A stretch of DNA of 54,723 nt, taken from positions 1-54,723 of the forward strand of contig NZ_LZJK01000143.1 in NCBI RefSeq assembly GCF_001667945.1, written 5' to 3'. The notes under the pieces were generated by a model. The model was not told where the DNA came from. It did not search any database and was given only the letters and a program-made list of their open reading frames with translations. This document shows, piece after piece, positions 34,293-43,154 of this stretch (its first letter is position 1; each line of letters starts with the position of its first letter). This DNA is from Mycolicibacter sinensis (lineage in GTDB: Bacteria > Actinomycetota > Actinomycetes > Mycobacteriales > Mycobacteriaceae). A program made the position numbers and the translations under genes.

Positions 34293-34391
34293 TCAGCCGA
34301 TGTGGAACACGACTTCTAGGGCCAGGAATCCGAAGACGAGCAATCCGAGGATTCCGGCGATCACCGGAAGAACAAGTACGGGGTCTTTCAT
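34293..34391 (-). CDS. 32-residue single-pass membrane peptide
   Basis: The minus-strand frame from ATG 34391 to TGA 34293 encodes MKDPVLVLPVIAGILGLLVF followed by GFLALEVVFHIG. One hydrophobic helix of about 22 residues fills most of the peptide, with a short charged N-terminus. TATACC (minus strand, near 34397-34402) could be an extended -10 close upstream, which would make the transcript nearly leaderless. There is no strong ribosome site. It converges on rpsR2 and follows the arylsulfatase by about 100 bases. Codon use is clean, but the frame is short. Confidence 0.45.
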   Translation of the reverse strand: MKDPVLVLPVIAGILGLLVFGFLALEVVFHIG

Positions 34392-34493
34392 GGACCGAGA
34401 CGGTATACAGCTTTGGGTTGCAAATATTCGGAAAGTGCTGTCGATCACCCCAACTCGGGACTTTGGTCTGTGAGCTGCGACACGGCCGTCGGG

Positions 34494-36821
34494 TCAGGTG
34501 TAGGCGACGCGGACCCGATGGATCTGGCCCTGGAACGGGAACGGTGCGCGTTCCCGGTAGTCCAGGGATACCGGCGAGCCCAGGCAGGTGCCGATGTCGA
34601 GGCAGTCGTTGGCGGTGAACAACAACGGTGCGCTGACCGGCACCTGGCCCTCGGCAACGGTGTCGCCGTTGACGGCCACGGTGATGTCGAGTGCTCCCGC
34701 CGGGCGCGGTTCGGCGTAGTGCGTGGTCACGGTGATGGTGGCGCGTCCAGGTGGCACCTTGGCCGCGGTGCGGATCTTGGTGCGCGACAAGATGAACAGG
34801 TTGTACTCATAGCAGAGAAAGCCCTCGTCGAAGTAGCACGTCAGCCCGCCGGCTCCACCTCCGAGCGCGTACAGCACGCCGCTCGCGTGGGCCGGTATAT
34901 CGGCGTCGATCGTGACCACGTTGTTCTTGTTGCCGAGTGCGGGAGCGCAGAATTCGGGCATCCGCACGGTATCCCCGGGAAAGTCCCACTCGGTATAGGG
35001 CGGGGCGATCCGCAGCTCGGGGTGGTAGACCGGCACCCACAGGCCGCCGCCGATGGGCAGCACTGAGTTGCGGGCCGCCTCGACCATGAAGATCTCGCGC
35101 ATTTGAGCGAGCTTCTCCGGCATCTGCTCGGCCAGGTCGTGCGCCTGTGACCAGTCCTCGTCGAGGTGGTAGAGCTCCCACACATCTTCATCGGGAGTCC
35201 AGGTGGCGATACCCGGCGGTTGACCGGGCACCCACGGCAGGCGGGGTCCGCGCGCCGACGCCATCCACCCGTCGTGGTAGATCGCCCGGCTGCCCATGAT
35301 TTCGAAGTACTGGGTCTGCTTGCCGCCGGGCGCATGCCGGTCGGCCAGCGTGCGCGCGAAACTCGCTCCCGCCAAGGGTATCTGGGGTTGCCCGTGGACG
35401 GTTCGCGGTGCTTCGATCCCGACTACCTCATAGATGGTCGGGACGATGTCATTGCAATGCAGGAACACCTCGCGCGGGGCTGGGTCCGCGGCGACCTTGG
35501 CCGGCCAGCGCACCACCATTGGGTTGCGGGTGCCACCCAGGTGGGAGGCCAGCAGCTTCATGCCCTTATACGGGGTGGAACCGGCCCATGCCCATGCAGC
35601 GTGGTACTGATTGTCGACCAGCGGCGATCCCAACACAGCCAAGCCACCGAGCGCGTCGAGGGCGTCGATATGCTGGCGCACGGTAGTCGGAATGCCGTTC
35701 TGGGCCAACAGTTCCGAGATGGTGCCGTTCTGCCCTTCGCCGGAGGAGCCGTTGTCTCCCCAGATGTAGAAGAACAGCGTGTTATCGGCGTAGCCGAGGG
35801 TCTCCAGCTCGTCGGCGATTCGGCCGACCTGGACGTCGACGTGTTCGGCGTATCCGGCGGCGACCTCCATCAGGCGGCGCTGGAAAGGCTTCTCGTCCTC
35901 CGGGATGTCCTCCCACGCGGTCAGCGTCTCGTCGCGTTCGGTCAGCGAACAGTCTTGGGGAATCCAGCCTTTGGACTTGGCGCGTTCGAACACCCGCTGG
36001 CGGTAGGCGTCCCAGCCGTCGTCGAACTTGCCGGCGTACTTGTCGGCCCACTCCTTCATGATGTGGTGTGGGCCGTGCAGGCAGCCGCTGGCCCAATACA
36101 TGAAGAACGGCTTGTTGGCGTTGAAGGCTTTGTGCCGCCGCAGCCAGGAGATGGCGTCGTCGGCCAGATCCTCGGACAGGTGGTAGCCCTCTTCGGGAGT
36201 CCTTGGCGGGGCCACCACGGTGGTGTTGCGGACCAGGTTCGGTTCGTATTGGGATGCCTCACCGGCCAGGAAGCCGTAGAAGTATTCGAAGCCCAGCCCG
36301 GTGGGCCAGTTTTCGAACGGCCCTGCCGCGGTGGTTTCCTCCGCGGGCGTGTTATGCCACTTGCCGAACGCCGAGGTGGCGTAACCGTACTGCTTGAGCA
36401 CCTCAGCCACCGTGGCGCTCGACGCCGGAATCTTGCCGGCGTAGCCGTCCCAATCGTTGGCCAATTCTGCGATCTGGCCATTGCCGATCTCGTGATGGTT
36501 GCGTCCGGTGAGCAAGGACGCCCTGGTAGGGGAGCACATCGCCGTGGTGTGGAACCGGTTGTAGGACACGCCTTGCCGGCTGATCCGGTCGAGGGTCGTG
36601 GTGTTCACCTCACCGCCGAACGTCGACGGTAGCCCGGGGCCGGCATCGTCGATGAGCACGATGACGATATTGGGCGCGTCGGCGTGCAACCGCTGGGGGG
36701 TCACCCGTGGGCGGTAAGTCGATTCCTGCAATGTCCGGCCCGCGATACTGCCCGAGCTGACCGGTGGGAACGGCAATACCGCACCGTTCGGCAACACCGG
36801 AGCCACCACCTGATCACCCAA
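34494..36821 (-). CDS. Arylsulfatase (formylglycine-dependent sulfatase)
   Basis: A 775-residue type I sulfatase. APNIVIVLIDDAGPGLP near residues 49-65 gives the Asp pair that binds calcium. The modification site CSPTRASLLTGR near residue 95 (CxPxR) has the Cys converted to formylglycine. GKWHNTP near 155 and a C-terminal beta-sandwich complete the large mycobacterial AtsA/AtsD form. There is no signal peptide, so it is likely cytosolic like its mycobacterial relatives. TTG 36821 has AGGGAGG seven bases upstream. It removes sulfate from esters such as sterol or glycolipid sulfates. Confidence 0.9.
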   Translation of the reverse strand: MGDQVVAPVLPNGAVLPFPPVSSGSIAGRTLQESTYRPRVTPQRLHADAPNIVIVLIDDAGPGLPSTFGGEVNTTTLDRISRQGVSYNRFHTTAMCSPTRASLLTGRNHHEIGNGQIAELANDWDGYAGKIPASSATVAEVLKQYGYATSAFGKWHNTPAEETTAAGPFENWPTGLGFEYFYGFLAGEASQYEPNLVRNTTVVAPPRTPEEGYHLSEDLADDAISWLRRHKAFNANKPFFMYWASGCLHGPHHIMKEWADKYAGKFDDGWDAYRQRVFERAKSKGWIPQDCSLTERDETLTAWEDIPEDEKPFQRRLMEVAAGYAEHVDVQVGRIADELETLGYADNTLFFYIWGDNGSSGEGQNGTISELLAQNGIPTTVRQHIDALDALGGLAVLGSPLVDNQYHAAWAWAGSTPYKGMKLLASHLGGTRNPMVVRWPAKVAADPAPREVFLHCNDIVPTIYEVVGIEAPRTVHGQPQIPLAGASFARTLADRHAPGGKQTQYFEIMGSRAIYHDGWMASARGPRLPWVPGQPPGIATWTPDEDVWELYHLDEDWSQAHDLAEQMPEKLAQMREIFMVEAARNSVLPIGGGLWVPVYHPELRIAPPYTEWDFPGDTVRMPEFCAPALGNKNNVVTIDADIPAHASGVLYALGGGAGGLTCYFDEGFLCYEYNLFILSRTKIRTAAKVPPGRATITVTTHYAEPRPAGALDITVAVNGDTVAEGQVPVSAPLLFTANDCLDIGTCLGSPVSLDYRERAPFPFQGQIHRVRVAYT

Positions 36822-36867
36822 CGCCAGCCTCCCTATCTCGGGTACATCGTCGTCTACGGCTGCGCGC

Positions 36868-37266
36868 TCATGTGTGCGCGTCGCCTCTCGGTGGGTCCGG
36901 CGCCAGACTGCCGTCCGGGGCGATGTGGGCGAAGATCTGCTGGAGCAGGGTCAAGATGTGCGGATCGTCGACGGTATAGATGTGATGACGTCCTTCGCGT
37001 CGGGCGTTGATCAACCCGGCCAGCCGCAGCTTGGTCAAGTGCTGGCTCATGGTCGCGACGTTGATGCCGGCCCGGCCCGCCAGGGTCGTCACGTCATAGG
37101 CGTCTTGGGCGGCCAGCCACATCACGTACAGCCGGGCTGGGCTGCTGAGCAGTGCGAACGTGCTCGCGGCGGAGGCCAGTTGGGGAGGGGTCGGCTCGTC
37201 GGGCCGGTTGGCTGAACTGATTTCTTCGGATAGCCGTTCTCGATCTTTTGCCATGGCGGCATTCAT
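36868..37266 (-). CDS. ArsR/SmtB-family metal-type regulator
   Basis: A 132-residue winged-helix regulator: LASAASTFALLSSPARLYVM, recognition helix NVATMSQHLTKLRLAGLINA, wing RREGRHHIYTVDD. The last helix reads DDPHILTLLQQIFAHIAP, giving Asp-x-His-x10-His. This is three of the four alpha-5 ligands of zinc/nickel sensors such as CzrA, SmtB and NmtR, the fourth being Pro here. ATG 37266 follows GGGAG; ATG 37311 is an alternative that would run into a palindrome. It is divergent from the CtpI-like ATPase and ends 46 bases before the arylsulfatase start. Confidence 0.85.
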   Translation of the reverse strand: MNAAMAKDRERLSEEISSANRPDEPTPPQLASAASTFALLSSPARLYVMWLAAQDAYDVTTLAGRAGINVATMSQHLTKLRLAGLINARREGRHHIYTVDDPHILTLLQQIFAHIAPDGSLAPDPPRGDAHT

Positions 37267-37281
37267 TTTGTCCCAACTCCC

Positions 37282-40200
37282 ATGGCGGGGTTCGCCGAAC
37301 GACACATTCATACAGTTGCGCAAACACCAAAGTGTGGCCCAGAATTGGGCGGTCCACGCGGGAGATTGGCCGCCCGGGAGGGTGCGATCCGAACCCGCCG
37401 TCAGACCACACGATTGGTTACCGCCGAATTGATTGCGACATCGTTGCTGCTGCGCCCGACTGCCATGGGACTGCGGGCGGCGTCGGCCCTCGTCGACGCA
37501 GCAGCCCGCGGTGCGTCGGCCACCACCGAGGCGGTCGGCGCCATCACCGTGGCCAGCCTGCAGGTCGCCGCGGTGCCGGTTCGCGAAGCCACCCGGATGC
37601 TGTCCGGCCAGTCCGCCTCGGCGCCGCTGGGCCGCCGATGTTGGCAAGGCGCCGACCGGGCCTGGATCGAGGTGCGCGGGCTGAGCGACAGCGCCGAGCT
37701 CGGCGACCGCGTGCTTGAGGTCCTGGTCGCCGAACCGGGTGTGATCTCGGTCCGGCTGAACCGCCCACTGTCGCGCGTCGTGGTGCAGTTCGGAAACGCC
37801 CCCGACGTCGATGGCGACCGGGTATCACTGCATGACTTGTGCCGGCGGGTCGCCGAGACCGAACGGAGCTACCGCCGGGTCGGCGGCTCGGACTCCCCGG
37901 CCGTGCAACCCGCCGCGCTGCCCGGCGACGGATTGCTGCTGATGGCCCGGGGCGTGATGGTCGGCGTCAACATTGCGGGGTTGGCCGTCGCGGTCGCCGG
38001 GCGCGCGCTGCGGCTGCCGCAGGCGCCGATCACCGTCGATGCCGCCGCCGCCCTGGCGAACTACCAACCGTGGCTGCGCCGCCAACTCGTCGATCGAATC
38101 GGCGTCGGGCCCGCCCACACGGTGCTGTCGTTGATCTCGACGGGGGCGCGCATCGCCACGCTGTCGCCGGCCACGCTGGCGGTGGATTTGGCGTTGCAGG
38201 GCATCAAGGCCGCGGAGAACCAGGCTGCGGCACAGGCCTGGAGCCACCACGAGCCGCACCTGGCCCGGCACGCCGACCATGCGCAGGTTCACCTGCCCTC
38301 GCGGCCGGTGCCCCTGCCGGAGGGAGCCGCCGACCGCCACGGCAGAAGGGCCGCCTCGGTGCAACTGTTCGGCGCCGGCCTGGTCGGCTTGCTCACCGCA
38401 AACGTCACCACCGCCGCCACCGCCGCCGTCGTCGCCGCTCCAAAGGCCATGCGCACCACCACCGAATCGTTTGCTGCGACGCTGAGCCGCGCGTTGGTCG
38501 AGCAGCACGCAGCGCTGCCGCTGCGTCCGGAGGGTCTGCGCCGACTCGACCGAGTCGACGCCGTGCTCATCGACCCGCGGTTGCTCTACCGCGGGGCGGC
38601 GCGCCACCCGCTGGCGTCAGCGCTGCTGGCCGAAGCGCGGGCCTCGGGTGCCGAACTGGTGACCCTCGACGTCGAATCCCTGGGCGAGCTGCGGCCGGCG
38701 TTCGACGAATTGGCGCCGGTCGTTGCGGGCGCCGGCGACGAGGAACTCGACGACGCGTTGGCCGCCGCCTTGACGGCTCGCCAGCAGGCCGGCCGCACGG
38801 TTGCAGTGCTCACCTCCACCGGTGGGCAGGCCCTCTGCTGTGCCGATGTGGGTTTGGGGATCCTGAGCGATGATGCGGAGACGGCGCCGCCGTGGGACGC
38901 CGATCTGCTGCTGGCCGATCTGACCGGCGCCTGGCGGGTGCTGCATGCGATACCGGCGGCACGGGCGGCCACCCAGCGCGGCATCTCCCTGTCCACCGGC
39001 GCATCGACCCTGGGTGCGCTGCTCATGGTGCCCGGTGTCCGGGGCGGGCGCGGGCCGGGGCCAGTCACCGCCGGGGCGGCCACCGGTCTGCTCTCGGGAT
39101 ACCTGTTGGCGCGCGGCGCGGCGCGCACTCCCGCGCCGCGGCCCGCGCCGGCCTACGAGTGGCATGCGATGTCGATCGAGCAGATCCGAGAGGTCCTGCC
39201 GGCACCGGACCGCGCGGCAGTCGCCGCCGACCTCGATGTTCGCCCCCCGACGATGGCCTGGCAGTTCGTCAAGGCGGTGCGCGCCGAACTGTCGGACCCG
39301 CTGATGCCAGTGCTGGCACTGAGTTCGGCGGCCACCGCGATGCTGGGTTCTCCGGTCGACGCGCTGATGGTCAGCACGGTGCTGATCGGCAATTGCATGC
39401 TCGCGGCGGCGCAGCAGCTGCAGGCCGAGAACCGGCTGAACCGGCTGCTGGCCCAGCAGACCCCGCCCGCGCGGGTCGTCGAGGAGGACGCCGACGCCTA
39501 CGGTGAGATCGTCGCGGACCGGTTGTTGCCCGGCACCGTGATAGAGGTCCGCAGCAACGAGGTCGTGCCTGCCGACGCGCGGCTCCTTGAAGCGACCGAC
39601 CTCGAGGTCGACGAGTCCTCGCTCACCGGCGAATCGCTGTCGGTGGACAAGCAGACCGCGGCGACACCGGGTGCCGAACTCGCCGATCGGCGCTGCATGC
39701 TCTACGCGGGCACCACGGTGGTCGCCGGAACCGCCCGGGCCGTGGTTACTGCCGTCGGCGCCGACACGCAGGCCCGCCGTGCCGCCGAACTGGCCGCCGG
39801 GGAGCTGCCCGTCGTCGGCTTGCAGCATCAGCTGAGTCAGCTGATGAGTCGCGCCTTCCCGGCGAGCGCGGCCGGCGGGCTGATGGTGGGCCTGCTCGGG
39901 ATGCTGCGCGGCGGCGGCCTGCGGCTGGCTCTGGGCAACGCGATCGCGGTCGCGGTGGCCGCCGTGCCCGAGGGCATGCCGTTGATGGCGACGCTGGCGC
40001 AACATGCCTCCGCGCAACGCCTGACCGATTCCGGTGCGCTGGTCCGCATCCCCCGTTCGGTGGAAGCCCTCGGGCGGGTCGAGGTGGTCTGCTTCGACAA
40101 GACCGGAACGCTGAGCGAGAACCGGCTTCGGGTGACCCGGGTACACCCGGTCTCGGGGTATTCGGACGACGACGTGCTGCGGTCCGCGGCCAACGCCGCC

Positions 40201-41739
40201 CCGGCACCCGAAGGCGACCCGCACGCACACGCCACCGACCAGGCCGTCACCGAGGCGGCCGCCGGCTTATCCAGCGCCGACGAGCCGTTGTGGACCGCCC
40301 CGGATGCCCACCTGCCGTTCCGGTCCGGCCGGGCGTTCTCGGCGTCGGTGTCCGGTACCGAGCTGATGATCAAGGGCGCACCGGAAGTGGTGCTGGCCGC
40401 CTGCACCGGCCTCGGCTCCGACAGCGACGCCCCGGTGGCCGAACTCGCGGCTGAGGGCCTGCGGGTGATCGCCGTGGCTCAACGCCGGCTCACTGCCGCA
40501 CAAGTGAAGTCACTGGCCGACGACCCGGACGCCATCACCGGCCTGTGCCAGAGCGGGTTGACGTTGATCGGGTTCCTGGGCATCTCTGACACTCCGCGCG
40601 CCGAAGCGCCGCAATTGCTCGCCGACCTGGCAGATCGCGGCGTGAGCATCCGGCTGATCACCGGCGATCATCCCGTCACCGCCACCGCGATCGCCGCGGA
40701 ACTGGGGATGCCGGTCACCGCCGACCAGGTCATCACCGGAGCGGAGTGGAATGCGTTGTCGCGCAAGGGCCAGGAACGAGCGGTAGGCGAGCGAGTGATC
40801 TTCGCCCGGATGTCCCCGGAGAACAAGGTGCAGGTCGTCCAGACCCTCGAACGCAGCGGCCGGGTCTGCGCCATGGTCGGCGACGGTGCGAACGACGCGG
40901 CGGCCATCCGGGCCGCCAGCGTGGGGCTGGGCGTGGTGGCCCGCGGCAGCGACTCGGCGCACCTCACCGCCGACATCGTGCTGACGGACGGACGCATCGG
41001 CGCCCTGGTGGATGCCATCGACGAGGGCCAGCGGCTGTGGCGCGGAGTGCAGTTGGCCGTGACCGGCCTGCTCGGCGGCAACGTCGGCGAGGTGATCTTC
41101 GGTGTCATCGGCACCGCCTTGTCGGGAACCTCACCGCTGAACAACCGCCAGCTGCTGCTGATGAACATGCTCACCGACGCGCTGCCGGCCACCGCAGTCG
41201 CGGTCAGCACCCCGTCCGGCTCTGCGCACCGAGTCGCGCACGGCATCGATGAACGCAGCCTGATGCGCGCCGTCGCCGTCCGCGGCGCGATCACCGGGGC
41301 TGCGGCCAGCGTGGCCTGGGGGATGGCTGCACTGACCGGGCGTCGGCAACGTGCCGCCACGGTCGCCCTGATCACGCTGGTCACCACCGAGCTTGCCCAG
41401 ACATTGGTCGATTCCCGTGCGCCGCTGGTGCTGCTCACCGCAGCGGGCTCCTTTGCGGCGTTCGCGGCGATGATCAGCCTTCCGGGCATCAGCCAGCTGT
41501 TGGGTTGCACCCCGGTGGGCCCGCTGGGCTGGTCGCAGGCCCTGGGCGCCAGCGGTGCCGCCGTCCTGGCGATCGCCGCGGCGCCGCACGTGCTGCCGGC
41601 CGCCCGGAACCAGACGCCGGAGATCGATGCTGGGCCCGGCCCGCTGGCCACGGTGCAGACCCTGCGCCCAACAGATGCCCGGTCCAGCTCGGCTGCCGCC
41701 GATGAGGGGGCTACCGTGATGGCCAGTCGTACCAACTGA
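37282..41739 (+). CDS. ctpI: Giant P-type ATPase, CtpI-like
   Basis: A P-type ATPase of up to 1485 residues. It has a long mycobacterial N-terminal region of ~600 residues including an HMA-like fold (RAWIEVRGLSDSAELGDRVL near 130) and a degenerate second ATPase-like part. The catalytic part follows: SLTGESLSVDK near 790, FDKTGTLSENR near 945, MIKGAPEVV near 1030, MVGDGANDAAAI near 1195, then membrane helices. M. tuberculosis CtpI (Rv0107c) has this form and lies beside Rv0106, whose homologue mrf is close by here. The start is uncertain: ATG 37282 is the farthest, with TTG 37414 and ATG 37465 possible. A divergent metal-type ArsR suggests metal-responsive export. Confidence 0.87.
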   Translation: MAGFAERHIHTVAQTPKCGPELGGPRGRLAAREGAIRTRRQTTRLVTAELIATSLLLRPTAMGLRAASALVDAAARGASATTEAVGAITVASLQVAAVPVREATRMLSGQSASAPLGRRCWQGADRAWIEVRGLSDSAELGDRVLEVLVAEPGVISVRLNRPLSRVVVQFGNAPDVDGDRVSLHDLCRRVAETERSYRRVGGSDSPAVQPAALPGDGLLLMARGVMVGVNIAGLAVAVAGRALRLPQAPITVDAAAALANYQPWLRRQLVDRIGVGPAHTVLSLISTGARIATLSPATLAVDLALQGIKAAENQAAAQAWSHHEPHLARHADHAQVHLPSRPVPLPEGAADRHGRRAASVQLFGAGLVGLLTANVTTAATAAVVAAPKAMRTTTESFAATLSRALVEQHAALPLRPEGLRRLDRVDAVLIDPRLLYRGAARHPLASALLAEARASGAELVTLDVESLGELRPAFDELAPVVAGAGDEELDDALAAALTARQQAGRTVAVLTSTGGQALCCADVGLGILSDDAETAPPWDADLLLADLTGAWRVLHAIPAARAATQRGISLSTGASTLGALLMVPGVRGGRGPGPVTAGAATGLLSGYLLARGAARTPAPRPAPAYEWHAMSIEQIREVLPAPDRAAVAADLDVRPPTMAWQFVKAVRAELSDPLMPVLALSSAATAMLGSPVDALMVSTVLIGNCMLAAAQQLQAENRLNRLLAQQTPPARVVEEDADAYGEIVADRLLPGTVIEVRSNEVVPADARLLEATDLEVDESSLTGESLSVDKQTAATPGAELADRRCMLYAGTTVVAGTARAVVTAVGADTQARRAAELAAGELPVVGLQHQLSQLMSRAFPASAAGGLMVGLLGMLRGGGLRLALGNAIAVAVAAVPEGMPLMATLAQHASAQRLTDSGALVRIPRSVEALGRVEVVCFDKTGTLSENRLRVTRVHPVSGYSDDDVLRSAANAAPAPEGDPHAHATDQAVTEAAAGLSSADEPLWTAPDAHLPFRSGRAFSASVSGTELMIKGAPEVVLAACTGLGSDSDAPVAELAAEGLRVIAVAQRRLTAAQVKSLADDPDAITGLCQSGLTLIGFLGISDTPRAEAPQLLADLADRGVSIRLITGDHPVTATAIAAELGMPVTADQVITGAEWNALSRKGQERAVGERVIFARMSPENKVQVVQTLERSGRVCAMVGDGANDAAAIRAASVGLGVVARGSDSAHLTADIVLTDGRIGALVDAIDEGQRLWRGVQLAVTGLLGGNVGEVIFGVIGTALSGTSPLNNRQLLLMNMLTDALPATAVAVSTPSGSAHRVAHGIDERSLMRAVAVRGAITGAAASVAWGMAALTGRRQRAATVALITLVTTELAQTLVDSRAPLVLLTAAGSFAAFAAMISLPGISQLLGCTPVGPLGWSQALGASGAAVLAIAAAPHVLPAARNQTPEIDAGPGPLATVQTLRPTDARSSSAAADEGATVMASRTN
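37316..37323. promoter_or_regulatory. Candidate ArsR operator
   Basis: TTGCGCAA is a perfect 8-bp palindrome between the likely starts of the ArsR gene and the CtpI-like gene. ArsR/SmtB proteins bind inverted repeats in such places. It is short, so only suggestive. Confidence 0.35.
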
Positions 41740-41755
41740 CCAGCGGAGGCGGGGC

Positions 41756-42148
41756 ATGCACCCATTCCGGCAGGCCGTCGAGGCCCGCGACAGCGCGGCA
41801 ATGGAGGCGCTGCTGTCCGACGATGTCGTGTTCACCAGTCCGGTGGCGTTCAAGCCTTATCCGGGCAAGCCGATCACGGCGGCGATCCTGCGCGCCGTCA
41901 TGCGTGTCTTCGAGGATTTCCGCTACGTGCGGGAGATCGCCGACCCCTCGGGGCGCGACCACGCGCTGATGTTCGAGGCGTCGGTCGGTGGCAAACGTCT
42001 CAGCGGCTGCGACTTCCTGCATATGGACGACGACGGCAAGATCGACGACTTCGTGGTCATGGTCCGGCCGCTCTCGGCGGCCACCGCGCTGGCCGAGGCC
42101 ATGGGACAGCAGTTCGAGCAGATCACGCGCGAGGCCGCCGCCGGTTAG
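41756..42148 (+). CDS. SnoaL-like/NTF2-fold protein
   Basis: A 130-residue NTF2-like protein: HPFRQAVEARDSAAMEALLS at the start, FTSPVAFKPYPGK near 25-37, HALMFEASVGGKRLSGCDFL near 67-86, DDDGKIDDFVVMVRPL near 90-105. It resembles small SnoaL-like proteins of mycobacteria. It starts 16 bases after the CtpI-like stop behind AGCGGAGG, so it is probably cotranscribed. The reaction is unknown. Confidence 0.82.
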   Translation: MHPFRQAVEARDSAAMEALLSDDVVFTSPVAFKPYPGKPITAAILRAVMRVFEDFRYVREIADPSGRDHALMFEASVGGKRLSGCDFLHMDDDGKIDDFVVMVRPLSAATALAEAMGQQFEQITREAAAG

Positions 42149-42159
42149 CGCAAAAGCGC
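42148..42159 (+). terminator. Short hairpin after the SnoaL-like gene
   Basis: GCGC-AAAA-GCGC forms a 4-bp perfect stem beginning within the stop codon. It has no T-tract. It could mark the end of the ctpI transcript, just ahead of the fluoride operon promoter, but is too short to be sure. Confidence 0.25.
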
Positions 42160-42182
42160 ATCGGCGCCGCCCGACCGGCGGT

Positions 42183-42188
42183 TATAGT
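42183..42188 (+). promoter_or_regulatory. -10 element of the fluoride operon
   Basis: TATAGT lies about eight bases before the first stem of the fluoride riboswitch, so transcription would begin right at the aptamer. No clear -35 is visible. Confidence 0.5.
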
Positions 42189-42193
42189 TGAGC

Positions 42194-42246
42194 ACGGCGA
42201 TGAAGCTCGCCTTGAACCGCCGCCCCGGCTGATGGCTTCTACCAGA
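42194..42246 (+). promoter_or_regulatory. Fluoride riboswitch (crcB motif)
   Basis: All conserved parts of the crcB aptamer are present in order. GGCGATG opens the first stem (GGCGA pairs with TCGCC). The loop GAAGC pairs with GCTTC further down as the pseudoknot. A second stem GCCG/CGGC follows, then CTGATGGCTTCTAC, the signature 3' segment. Fluoride binding with magnesium would turn on the downstream crcB-DUF190-crcB genes. Confidence 0.9.
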
Positions 42247-42276
42247 TCCGATGACATATGGGCTGGGAGGCATTGC

Positions 42277-42333
42277 ATGACTTGGCACTCAAGAGATTTG
42301 GGCGACCGTACCCGCTACCGGATGCGCGTCTGA
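42277..42333 (+). CDS. 18-residue leader ORF between the riboswitch and crcB
   Basis: ATG 42277 is preceded by GGGAGG at good spacing and encodes MTWHSRDLGDRTRYRMRV with stop TGA 42331-42333. The crcB ATG follows after three bases and has no strong ribosome site of its own. This suggests ribosomes load at the leader and restart on crcB, and that the riboswitch may act by exposing the leader's ribosome site. Confidence 0.5.
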   Translation: MTWHSRDLGDRTRYRMRV

Positions 42334-42336
42334 GCG

Positions 42337-42807
42337 ATGCCGACACCCGGATCCGATGTGTCCGACGGCCTTGAGCTGTTCGTTCGGCACCGGCGGTCTC
42401 GTGCGGTGCGGGAACAGGCCCTAGTCGTTGCGGCGGTTGCGGTCGGCGGCGCCATCGGTGCATGCGCTCGATACGGCATCGAACTGGCATGGCCGATGCC
42501 GTCCGGCGGTTTCCCTTGGGCCACAATGCTTGTCAACGTCAGCGGCTGCGCCCTGATGGGGGCGTTGATGGTGGCGATCACCGAACTGTGGGTCGGGCAC
42601 CGGCTGCTGCGCCCGCTGCTGGGCACCGGTGTGCTGGGCGGCTACACGACGTTCTCCACGTTCGCCGGTGACGTCGACTCCCTCGCCGCTGCAGGCCATC
42701 TGGCCCGGGCCTTGGTCTATCTACTGACCACCCCGGTGCTGGCGCTGCTCACTACCTGGACCGCCGCGGCTCTGACCCGCGGTCTGCTCTTCAGGAGGCC
42801 ATCATGA
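42337..42807 (+). CDS. crcB: Fluoride channel FluC/CrcB, first subunit
   Basis: A 156-residue four-helix membrane protein. VGGAIGACARYGI near residue 36 is the first-helix Gly/Arg motif, FPWATMLVNVSGCALMGAL near 58-76 holds the pore Asn, and TGVLGGYTTFSTFAGD near 93-108 is the Phe/Thr/Ser track that binds fluoride. Fluc proteins form dual-topology dimers that let fluoride leave the cell. Two crcB genes side by side suggest a heterodimer. It overlaps the DUF190 gene (ATGA). Confidence 0.95.
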   Translation: MPTPGSDVSDGLELFVRHRRSRAVREQALVVAAVAVGGAIGACARYGIELAWPMPSGGFPWATMLVNVSGCALMGALMVAITELWVGHRLLRPLLGTGVLGGYTTFSTFAGDVDSLAAAGHLARALVYLLTTPVLALLTTWTAAALTRGLLFRRPS

Positions 42808-43154
42808 CCCAGCTAACCGGATCGGCGCTGCGCCTGACGGTATTCATCGGCGAGAGTGACACGTGGCACCGCAAGCCGCTGTTCAGTGAGATCGTGCACC
42901 GGGCGCGCCGGGCTGGTCTGGCCGGCGCGACGGTGTTCCGTGGCGTCGAGGGGTACGGCGCGTCCTCGGCCATCCACACCACCCGGCTGCTGTCCCTGTC
43001 GGAGGACCTTCCGGTCTCGGTGATCATCGTCGACACCGCCGAACGGATCCGCGCCTTCCTGCCGCAGCTGGACGAATTGGTCACCGAGGGCTTGATCCTG
43101 CTCGACGAGGTCGAGGTCGTCCGGCACGTCGGCCGAACCGCCGAGGGCCAGTGA
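42804..43154 (+). CDS. DUF190 protein of the fluoride operon
   Basis: A 116-residue soluble DUF190 protein: LRLTVFIGESDTWHRKPLF at the start, AGLAGATVFRGVEGYGASS near 38-56, LPVSVIIVDTAERIRAFLP near 70-88. DUF190 has a PII-like ferredoxin fold and is often found next to crcB. A regulatory link to fluoride export is inferred from context. It overlaps both neighbours by four bases. Confidence 0.92.
   Translation: MTQLTGSALRLTVFIGESDTWHRKPLFSEIVHRARRAGLAGATVFRGVEGYGASSAIHTTRLLSLSEDLPVSVIIVDTAERIRAFLPQLDELVTEGLILLDEVEVVRHVGRTAEGQ

Noticed and set aside
37316..37323. Start of the ArsR gene at ATG 37311
   Set aside because: It would place the palindrome directly against the start codon and lacks a ribosome site; ATG 37266 with GGGAG fits better, although not proven.
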